Part shown: positions 55,173 through 64,000 of the stretch, piece after piece
How positions within the stretch are numbered: the first letter of the stretch is position 1
How the letters are laid out: every line of letters begins with the position of its first letter
NCBI GenBank assembly: GCA_902728285.1
Contig: CACVBU010000570.1
Coordinates: 372,001-436,000 of the forward strand
Reading direction: 5' to 3'
DNA length: 64,000 nucleotides
From: Clytia hemisphaerica
Taxonomy: Eukaryota; Cnidaria; Hydrozoa; Leptothecata; Clytiidae
The notes under the pieces: generated by a model
What the model was told of the DNA's origin: nothing
What the model saw: the letters and a program-made list of their open reading frames with translations, nothing else
The model's database searches: none
Translations under genes and position numbers: made by a program

Positions 55173-56010
55173 ATATGTAAAAGATGGCTCAAGCAGATTT
55201 TTGCAAAAAAAATTTGTTGGCTCAAAAAACGCATGTTTATCTATAAGAATCACTATTAATAAGCATACATCAATATTCTTAGTCAAATTACTAAATTTTT
55301 TTATGAGATAGATGTTTTTTTTTGTTAACGAAGTCTTGAATATGAAAGAATATTATTTCAAGAGCATGAAATTTATGTTTCTAAACGTTTTTTTATAAGA
55401 AACAAACGACTAATTTTAATTGATCGTCACTATTTGTGTTCTGAATGACTGTTTAATGGTCACGTCACGTAGATATCAATTATAAATATGTTAAATGCAT
55501 AACCAGGTAGGTCCATAAAAGTATCACTTGTTCTGGTTAAACTCTTAGAGGTCTTCGATTCAGAATAGGAATTGACCAATTTGTCATCACGTCAGAAAAA
55601 GATATCATTCAAAAATCATCAGCTAATAACTATTAATGATTACCAAGCAAGAACAAGACATTAAATTGTCAGATTAATGTCCGCTTTTCCTTCGCCTCAT
55701 TTTTCAATGAAATTCGATGAATTAGTTCCAATCTACCATTGGAATATTATTATGAATGGTAGTAACTTTTAAAACCAGTATATAACTCTTTATAGATTTT
55801 TAACCGCCCTTCCGTCTGTTCCTACGATCAAACCCGTTTAAAAATTCTGATTCAGCTCTCTTACTTTTATATTAAAGTAGTCTAGGCTAATGGCTCTAAC
55901 TCTTCGAGCATATTCGAATAACCCAGTTACGAATGGCAACCTAGCCCAAGGAAAATGTTCTTTCTGCTCTGGATGTTTCTTCACCTGAAAGCCATTACCG
56001 ATTATGTATT
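55173..56010. other. Gene-free AT-rich stretch
   Basis: No exon or repeat recognised. If the 43-49 kb and 56.7-64 kb exons form separate genes, the 5' end of the coiled-coil gene should be here or inside the next element, but no start exon could be named. Confidence 0.35.
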
Positions 56011-56656
56011 ATGTATGTGTTTTTCTGCGACGGAGACGGTAAGGTTCTAATTTGACTAGATCTTGGGCAGCTGATGACGACGGTAAATCGGCACTTTTAC
56101 CGTCCTCGATTTTGCGGGTCAAAACTGCGGGTTATTCAAAATCGCTTAAGTTACTCTACCGTCTTCCAAAGTGCGAATTTGTATTCTAAAGACATTAGAA
56201 ACTCCTGCAAAAAGGAGTTCCTTAACTGTTAAATGTTAGATTATTTTGACATATTCTATAGGATGGTCAAACTAAGCAAACTTTGTAATAAAAACTGTTT
56301 TTATAGCGAGTTTATGTGTCTACCGTTTTGAGGATGGAATGAAATGACCGAAAAGTTTTGACGAAATCCGCATTTTTTATCCGAAAATTGAGGTTGTCAA
56401 AAGTGCTTATATACCGTCGTTCTCATTCACTTAAGATGGGGCAAATGAAAACTAACCGTATCCGCAACAGAGAAACGCATTTTATATAAACTCAATGATG
56501 TGTTCAAATTTAGATGAAACTGTACCAAAAAATCAGTGGCTTAGCTTTAGGGGCCCGAGATATTTTCGATTTTATGTATTTGTACTTTTGATAACGGTGG
56601 TCAGGATCTAGTCAAATTAGAACCTTAACGTGTCCGTCGCAGAAAAACACACATGC
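56011..56656. mobile_element. MITE with ~50-bp inverted repeats upstream of coiled-coil exon
   Basis: Left ATGTGTTTTTCTGCGACGGA, AAGGTTCTAATTTGACTAGA; right mirror TCTAGTCAAATTAGAACCTT, TCCGTCGCAGAAAAACACAC. 646 bp, no transposase frame. Its right end is under 90 bases from the acceptor of the first visible coiled-coil exon. Confidence 0.85.
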
Positions 56657-56744
56657 ATTAACTCAGTATTATTTTGGATGGACAACAATTTTTCCAATGT
56701 TTCTAAAACCATGAACATGCTAAAGCTGTTTTTCCTTTTAATAG

Positions 56745-59700
56745 GTGGCGGTCATGGCTTTTCACAAGTATCTGGAGACGGATCCACTGACGAAGACGAA
56801 GATCTCCAAAGACAACAACCGCAAGCATCTAAAAACGTTAGAACCAAACAAAACATTGATCAAATGTTACACGAACTGTCTCTCAGTCCTGAATCACCAA
56901 CGCACGATCACCATCAACAACCTGCGGGTAGATCAAACGCTCCTTTATCCTTAGGGTCACGACAAGATGACCGCTCTCAACATGCGCATCGCGAGCATAG
57001 GAGGAGAAGCTCTGATGGGAATATTGTCCAACGTAAAACGAGAATTGGTAGACAGAACAGTGCAGAGGTAATCTTGCCGGACATTTGTATAAAGATTAAA
57101 AGTTTTCTACGGGAATAAAAGGAGCTTATTTTAGGCAGTGTCTTCATGCTGAGTCAGATGAATTTTTTTACGCAACGATATCCTGCAAACAAGCGAAAGA
57201 TCGAAAGTTGTTTCGAGATGTGACCTCACATTCTGTTGCTTTTGTAAACAAAAAAATGCAAAGTTGATTTCGAGCAAATTTACAATCGAATGTTTTGATT
57301 ATAAGATAGAAAACGTTCTATTTATTATAAACATAAAAACATTCGTAATGATATCAATAAAAGTCCCTTTGTTTGAGGAATGTTTTTTTATTCAATGTTT
57401 TTTCGATTTTTCAAAACCTTTTTCTAAACTTATCGCACTTGTTTTACTACATCAGCATCATCAGACTTTTAAATCAAAACAAAACCTTTAATTGTTTTTG
57501 TTTCCTGCTCTCACTTCTTTATTTCTTTACCATTTTCCCTTCTAGTTTTTGAAATCCGTGACAGATTATTTAGCAGAGGTTTTTCATGTTTTATTAAGTT
57601 ATGTTATTTCCGCCATTGTGGAAACAAACGTTCGATTTGCGATTTGTATCCCCTGCTACAGATTCGAAATTGCGGCGGAAATTACGTAACCTAGCCTAAA
57701 CGTGAAATCGTTATCAGCAAAATTTGATTGACAGGCAAGCAACAGGTACACTTTTCAATATTTTGATTATCTTCACAGGTGCTACCTAGTCAAAATCGTT
57801 CATATGGCTCACCCAACACTGATGAAGTCAACAAAATGAAAGAGGTATGGTTTTTACTTTTCCTTTAATACCCGATTAAGAAATCAGTTCTAATGCGATT
57901 ATGTCAAACTGACTTGGTTCTGTGAAGTTCGATTCAAATGTGTTTCAAGCCTTTTCAAGTAAAAAAGGACCAATTTTCCCTACGATTCGCAAAAATTACT
58001 CGTAAAAATAAGTCACTTCATGTCAATGTTTTGAAATTTGCTAATGAATAAAAACCGTGTTTTTGTACTCTGTTCTCGTAGGAGATGAAACGTTTGAAGG
58101 ATTTGACGGATAATTACAAAGAGGTAAAACAGGAATTGGAAGTGCGCTGTTCCTCTTATGATGAAGAAATTACCAGACTGGAGGAAGAATGTAAAAAGCT
58201 TAAAGAACAATACAAAAAGGTGTGTACCAGTCCAGTCTAAGACCATGTTCAGACGTTCCGGTTCCGTCCCGTTCCGTTCCGAACCGGTTCCGAAACAAGC
58301 GTGAACGTCAAAATTCGAAACGTCAAAAAAGAAGACGTTACAAAGCAAAACAGATCGAAACGGTTTCGCTCCACTTTTTTCATCGGAACGGAACTGCTCT
58401 GTTTTCTTGCTCCGAAACGTTCCGAAACCAATATAAACACACTCGATCCGTAACGAAAATCATACCGGAACGAAATGGAACAATAACGTGTGAACATGGT
58501 CTTGACCTCAGTTGAGTCAGAATCTCTGAATGTCTTTCGGCCCGAATGATCATCCATTCTGCGCATACCACATTCTGCTCTAAAGGGATATGTTCTGGTT
58601 GTTCAGCCATTCAAAACTGCGTTGTAATTTGCTTGGTTATAAGAACCAGTAAATTTTTAATGGCGCTCGGGTGTTTTTATTTATTTTGGCATTTTGAGCC
58701 TTAAACTGTTCTTATCCTGTTCTTATTTATAGAGTGAACTTTTTTAAGCTTTATGCCCAATTATTACTACTTTGACCCCTTAATTGCTTGAAGTTGAGTA
58801 ATTCTAGACTCAGCATTATCTTAAATTGTTCTTATTTTTTGGTGATTTTGGGCCTCGCTGCTCTTATAAAATTGCTGTTTTAAAAATAAAAGAGTGTAGA
58901 TGAAAAGTTAAGGACTGGTACAGGAAAAGCCCTAGTTCTGAACCGCCCCCAAAAGCCTAGTATTAATCCCAAATCTGGATGAAAAAGATCAAACCGCGGT
59001 TCGCCGACCTGAGCAGATTCGCTTACGGAGCCTTCAGAGTGGAGATTATGATTTCTTTGTGTTTCTATTGTCCAATCTGCGTTTCCCTAAATTTTTATAT
59101 TACACAAAGCTAAAGACAACTTGAAATCTCTTGAGTCAAAAAAGTTGTAACTTGAATACCTCAACTATAGGGTGACCGTCTAAGCCAAACATCTCCAACT
59201 ATAGTTATGCCTTTCAAAAAATGATATAATAAATAGTATGCATTTTTCGTATCAGTCAAAGGAAGAAAACGAAGCGAGCGTTCACGCTTTGATGGATGAG
59301 AACGAAGATTTGAAGAAGCAATGTGGCGGATTGAATAAAGAACTGGAAGGAATGAAGGTTTGTAAATTCTTTGAAAGAAATCCTCATCCGTTTACAGCAA
59401 GCAACCATTTTTCCTTGTCGTTTGTGATTTTGAATTGGTTTTGAATGCATATTGTGAAGTGTTTTGTCGACAAGCCAAGTAGTAAGACCCAAATCCAAAT
59501 ATTTTGATTTTAAAGTGGTCGTTACACCCCGTTATAGATAGTGCCAACATTTGATATTGAATAGGTATACAGACCGTAATTTATTTCTGGTCTTAATTCC
59601 TAATTTAAGTTTCGTTGTAAAAAGGCTTTAGATATTGAATTGGGATAAGTTCTTTAACCCTTTAAGTACCACGGTCCTTTTTTTCTAAGTTTCCTTATTA

Positions 59701-62700
59701 AGAAAATCGCTAGTTCAAACTTTTCAAATCTCCGGATCTAGCTGTGCGGACCTGCCTGAATAACGGAAAGGTGCCCAGTAGTAAAACTTCAAATTAATTC
59801 GCTAAAGGGCAGAATCAAGTACAGCAGGGCCAAATTTGGAGGTTCTTGGATCACTCGTTGACCAAAAATGGTCAAAATCTCAAAAAAGTGGATTTTTGTC
59901 AAATTTTTGCATTTTTTGACTTTTTGGCTTAAAATCTCGCTGATAAGACTCACTTCTGCTTGACCATGAAGCTCAATCCAATTCCAAAGTTGGACCAAAA
60001 ATGACGATTTCTTAACTCAAACTGGGTATTACAGGATCATATTCCCTGTCTGATATACACGACATTGGCACTTAAAGGGTTAAAGCATTACCTTGTAATA
60101 ACGGCCAACATTGGTAAATATGTTTGGGTAACGATGTTTCCGTTTGTTTGTAGGAAAGTAAACAAGTGGTGGACCTTCCATCAGAGAAACAGAGTAATGA
60201 GGATATTGAAGAAAAGAGACGAAAGATGGAAGAGTTATTGAACACGTGGAAAGCCAAAGCTGAATCTTACGAAGATCAAGTCGACAATTTGAAATGTCAA
60301 GTTGAACAACTCGAAAGTGAACGGAAACAGGTAATCATGATGTAATCTTTTTTTTGATTGACACATCGATTCAATGCATTATAGGTGGCATAAAACATGT
60401 TGGAAATTTCTAGCATCTAATGGTATTATTGTCTCGATCCTCCGTCCGATACATTATAGGTGGCATTTAATAAATGTTTCTCAGGCAAAGGAAAGACTCC
60501 TTGGAAAAATATCAAAAGACATATCTTCCCTGGTGATTGGGATACTACAGTTGCCTCTCTTTAATTCGATCTTCAAGGGGCCAAGGATTTTCTTCGAATT
60601 AGAGAAAGTATTTTATACTAATTTCTAGCCAAGGGGACAAATATTTTAGTTCAAATTATAGAAATATTCGAATAGTAGAGGTTCGAATTAGAGAGAGTTG
60701 ATCGTATTTTTAAACTTCTTTCAATGTTAGTTGAAGATTATGTATCAAAACGACGAGCGTGTGAGCAAAATGAAACAAGTTGATGACTTGACCAAACAAT
60801 GCCAAGATTACGAAGAACAGATTGAACAGTTGAAAGCGCGTTGTGATCATTTAGATGATGCTGCGAAGCAGGTAAGAGACATTTCTTGTGAAACAGTGTG
60901 AAAGAAATAAACTTCATGTTGAAAGTTGAAAAGTATTCCTAAACAATACATAGAAAAAAAGGCTAGGAAAGAAAATCTAGTGTCGTTTCCAAAGGGATCA
61001 CTACCTATTTAGTGTGGAAGTACTTTAGGCGTAGAAACTTTCGCGAGCAGAAACTTTCGCGATTTTCGCGAATTTTGGCCCTTTTCGCGAAAGTAAATGT
61101 ATTTAAAAATTCTAGGAAGGGCCATTCGCGAAAGTTTATGCTCGCGAAAAATTCTTGACAAAATAGAAAATCTGTAAAACTTCAAACTTTGAATAAAATG
61201 TAACTTTTATGGCACTTTTTAGCCTGCTAAAAGACTAATAAGTCAAAGGACAAATGTTTCAAGTCAACCCAAGAAGTATTTGTGTCTCTAAGCCATTTTT
61301 TCATGTGAAAATTCTTAATTTTACGTCTTGATTCGCGAAAGTTTATGCTCGCGAAAAATATTTTTCCGTTAAATTCGCGAAAGTAAATGTCGTGAATTTC
61401 GCGATTTTTCGTCCTCGCGAAAGTTTCTGCTCGCGAAAGTTTGTACGCCTAAAGTAATTCTTAAAGAATATAAATCCTTAAAAGTAGAAGCTACTGTACT
61501 ACAATCATGGACAAAAATGTTTGAGAAAACACAGGAATTTGCAGTAAAAATGTAGAAAAAAGCCTCCCCTTCCCCCAGCTGCAATGTTCAGTCCGCAAGG
61601 CCGTCACACCAAGCATTGAACATAGCAAATGGGGGGAAAGGGAGGAAGCAGCTTAGAATTAGCTTTTGTCTCAACATTTTTGTCCATGATTGTACTAGAG
61701 GCTACACGGCTATCAGTGATTCGAACCTACCTTGGCTGAATCAGAAGGGATCGACATTAGGCAATCTTACGGTATAGAAGTCAAAACCCTAAGAGACTAC
61801 TATAACGATAACATCACATAATCGGTAGTTCTTTCTTTCTGGTGTTATAATCTAGTCAATCCTTTTGTGGGAGGTTAGGAACCTTTAGTGTTGTAATATT
61901 ACTTCGTGTTGCCTATACTTTTAAAACTTTTAAAAGTTTTTCTTTGGTGCATTTTCAGCGGGAAGTTGTTGTGCCAGACGAACGACCAGCGAATGACCAT
62001 CGCCACCAACAACATTCAGAAATAGAAAGCCAACTTCAAAAAAGGATAAAAGCATATGAAGATGAGTTGACAAAGAAAGAAATTAAAATACAACAATTTA
62101 AAGATATCTATGCACGGGTTGGTATATTATCGCAACAAATTCTGTTTAAGTGTTTTCAGTTTGTGCTTCCATTGCTTTAATGGGACAAAATTTCGTGGCT
62201 GACCTTATTATATTTGGAGATAATTATATTAAGGAATTTGTGCCTTATTATTGTCCTTATTTCTTGATAAAATCTGATGATTTCTTGACCCAAGAGAGTT
62301 GGTTAATCGCCGAAATTCCTCAAAAGAGACACGCAAACCACATCCCTGTAAAATATAATTTCCCTGAAAATTATAGGGTATTTTTTCCAACGGGAGGGGG
62401 TTGGGCAAATTTTCAAGTGGAGCCGGGCCCCAGTGGGTCTGTGACACAAAACAAAAAGTATGAGGTTGGAAATTAATCATATGATAAATCTTTGTTTTCC
62501 ATTATAGAAAGATGAGGAGAGCAAGGAAAAAGAAAACCAATGGCTAGAAGAGAAGAATACACTGGAAGATCGTGTCCACGCCTTCAATGATGAACTAGAA
62601 AAAGTCACACGATTAAATCAAGATCTACGAGCTAGAGTGAGTGTGCTCTAATGGAAACCTTCTTTTTTTGGTTTACCAGTATTTGAATTCTGACTTTTGG

Positions 62701-64000
62701 ACTCTCTATGCTGTATTCAACGACAGGTTTAACATAATACTCAGAATGGGCTCATTTAAGGGTAAATGTTCACTCTTACATTTGGAACGCGCTGTTCTAG
62801 TTAAAATCTGGGAAAACATGAGCAGCTAGGTTGCCAAGGTAATCTTCAATTCTATCTTTGGAACGCCCTGTTTGAGGTACACTCTGGGAAACATTATTGA
62901 AACAACTTTTTATGATCAGCTACGTTGCCATAGAATGTTAATTTAGACCTGCAAGAAAAAGTATGAAAAGTATGTGTAACTAAAGGGTGTCTTTGATATA
63001 TTGTTCTCCATCAGAATGTAGAAGACCGCCAGCACAACCATCACCAGGATACTAAGGAGACTGACATGTTGATTGCACAGTTAGAAGCGCGATGTCAAAG
63101 TTTTGATGATGAAGCTAAAGCGTTAAGTGAAGAAACTGAAAAATACAAAGATGAAAATAACATGATCAAAAGCAAGGTATGCCTTACTGTCCCTTGCCTT
63201 CAGCTCTGGATTATAACTTTTAATAAAAAATGAAATTCAGGCCAAAGATTTCTTTCTTCTATGATTCAAAAAAAAAATTCTAAATTTTCCGTGCTATATA
63301 TATTTTTCAAAGTCAAAAGGTTTTTTAATTTCAAATTCCTTTCTAAATGCTAATATAAAAGATCTCCTCTGTTTCTGGCTCCAAAATAAGGAATTGAAAT
63401 AGTAATTTTTCTACTTTAAAATCCATATAGTACACTAAACTAAAACAAATGGCGGTGAACTTGAAAAACCAATGTCAAACCTACGAAGAAGACTTCAAGA
63501 AATTGCAAGATGAAAATCAAAGTTTGGAAACTGTTCGAAAAATCAAAGAAAAAGATGCCGAAAATGAAAAAGCAGTCCTCGAAGCAGTTGTAAGTCTCAC
63601 GAGTCGTTTTGCGCGTTTTACTGTTCAATGGTTTTCTTTTATTTATGAAAATAAACTGCTAAAGGTAAAGCAGATCTGGTTTTATTTGTACAGATTTATT
63701 TAGGCTCTAAATTTAAAGAGACTTGCCTACGTGAATTCTCTTTAGATTTATTACTGAAATTGTAATGTAAATATGCTAGCAAAAACAATTTTTACTATCT
63801 TTTATTTTCAGATCAAAAAACTTCGTGAACAAAATCAACAATTAACTACAGAGGCTCGAAATATTCCAAAATATACGGACAGCGATATTACGAATAATTT
63901 GAAGCGTTTGCGAGAAGATAATAAAGAATTACGAGAGAGACTGGGACACGTAAAAAAGTACTCGTATGATGACGATAATAGCGATGTAGAACGGCATCAA
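56745..64000 (+). CDS. Long coiled-coil protein, 5' and 3' ends open
   Basis: Eleven exons in phase: 56745-57067, 57779-57844, 58082-58219, 59256-59357, 60154-60330, 60731-60871, 61959-62117, 62508-62636, 63015-63176, 63431-63589, 63812 to the edge. The first has a phase-1 acceptor; all later junctions are phase 0. The first exon is polar and disordered (TDEDEDLQRQQPQ, MLHELSLSPESPT, HREHRRRSSDG, with basic serine sites). The rest are rich in Glu/Lys/Leu heptads. Many exons carry a related phrase: RCSSYDEEITRLEEE, KAESYEDQVDNLK, QCQDYEEQIEQLKARC, KAYEDELTKKE, RCQSFDDEAKALSEE, QCQTYEEDFKKLQ. This suggests growth by exon duplication. No motor, GTPase or other catalytic domain is visible; a scaffold, centrosomal or cytoskeletal role is only a guess. 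The N-terminus may be the finger-protein exons at 43-49 kb. Confidence 0.82.
58241..58503. mobile_element. MITE with AAGACCATGTTCA ends
   Basis: AAGACCATGTTCAGACGTT at the left, mirrored by AACGTGTGAACATGGTCTT at the right. Inside are many GTTCCG/CGGAAC words. 263 bp, in a coiled-coil gene intron. Confidence 0.85.
58680..58870. repeat. TGTTCTTA-rich repeat
   Basis: GAGCCTTAAACTGTTCTTAT, CTGTTCTTATTTATAG and TAAATTGTTCTTATTT recall the phrases at 1-170. In a coiled-coil gene intron. Ends not defined. Confidence 0.4.
59658..60079. mobile_element. piggyBac-like MITE, TTAA target
   Basis: TTAA, then CCCTTTAAGTACCA at the left; TGGCACTTAAAGGG then TTAA at the right. A TTAA target and CCC-starting ends are typical of piggyBac elements. 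422 bp without transposase. Coiled-coil gene intron. Confidence 0.8.
60551..60700. mobile_element. Small MITE, CTCTCTTTAATTCGA ends
   Basis: TTGCCTCTCTTTAATTCGA at the left, TCGAATTAGAGAGAGTTG at the right as mirror. A left-end relative is at 38250-38300. Sits about 30 bases before an exon of the coiled-coil gene. Confidence 0.65.
61023..61454. mobile_element. CTTTA MITE, family c (CTTTCGCGAG ends), TA TSD
   Basis: TA, CTTTAGGCGTAGAAACTTTC, GCGAGCAGAAACTTTCGCG and the mirror (CGCGAAAGTTTCTGCTCGC...CGCCTAAAG), TA. Subterminal TTTCGCGA words are numerous. 432 bp. Coiled-coil gene intron. Confidence 0.88.
61455..61958. other. Intron sequence with an inverted pair
   Basis: Coiled-coil gene intron. 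AATCATGGACAAAAATGTT near 61502 and AACATTTTTGTCCATGATT near 61673, with AGCCTCCCC/GGGAGGAAGC inside, form an inverted repeat of about 190 bp, possibly another MITE. Confidence 0.45.
62150..62480. other. Intron sequence with a half-MITE
   Basis: Coiled-coil gene intron. CTTTAATGGGACAAAATTTC at 62175 matches the left end of the CTTTAATGGG family, without a right partner, so likely a decayed copy. Confidence 0.4.

Noticed and set aside
54574-55286. Minus-strand open frames with YFHAKNQKKLMI repeated
   Set aside because: The repetition is explained by a duplicated DNA repeat led by a microsatellite, not by a protein domain.
56630-56744. ATG at 56630 or 56711 as start of the coiled-coil protein
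   Set aside because: This stretch is the end of a MITE followed by a pyrimidine-rich acceptor (TTTTTCCTTTTAATAG), so the exon more likely begins by splicing at 56745.

Overview
The window looks like AT-rich nuclear DNA from an invertebrate animal. The genes are split by many GT-AG introns, the proteins are animal types (an FGF-receptor-like tyrosine kinase, lysosomal beta-galactosidase, GDP-L-fucose synthase), and the spaces between exons are packed with short inverted-repeat transposons, tRNA-derived SINEs and decayed LINE ends. A cnidarian or other early-branching animal would fit, but the sequence alone does not settle the species.

Layout. 1-1.8 kb: repeats, a LINE tail and a SINE. 1.8-5.3 kb (minus): the first six coding exons of a GH35 beta-galactosidase, whose 3' exons lie left of the window. 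5.3-12.9 kb: no gene, but LINE 3' ends, nested MITEs and an ATCGAT-rich block. 12.9-18.3 kb (minus): a complete ten-exon FGFR-like receptor with two Ig domains and an acidic tail. 20.5-28.9 kb (plus): a complete ten-exon GDP-L-fucose synthase, its introns full of transposons. 28.9-40.2 kb: no gene found; transposons, a SINE and a degenerate ATCTGTTTC array. 40.2-42.1 kb (plus): a three-exon extended short-chain dehydrogenase/epimerase. 43.0-49.9 kb (plus): six or seven exons of an unrecognised protein starting with a small C2H2/C2HC-like finger. 50.3-53.9 kb (plus): a two-exon gene for a large protein with a beta-helix-like ectodomain, a Cys-rich module and about ten membrane segments. 56.7-64 kb (plus): at least eleven exons of a long coiled-coil protein running off the right edge. 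Splice phases allow the 43-49 kb exons to join the 56.7 kb exons, which would place the membrane-protein gene inside one large intron.

For the five genes called with both ends or a run of exons, exon limits were set by hand from GT-AG sites. Reading phase closes at every junction, and that agreement is the main support for the models. No gene cluster of shared function is evident, although fucose synthase (GDP-fucose supply), beta-galactosidase (glycan breakdown) and the epimerase-like protein all concern sugars.

The most notable points are: (1) a tandemly duplicated, all phase-0 coiled-coil exon series; (2) the signal-peptide exon that gives the large membrane protein a proper start; (3) the hidden last exon of the receptor; (4) two G-rich-ended transposon families that share 7-bp target duplications; (5) three TA-flanked CTTTA MITE families with GCGAAA-rich ends; and (6) an odd transposon-like family built of degenerate CTGGAAA...ATCTGTTC units.
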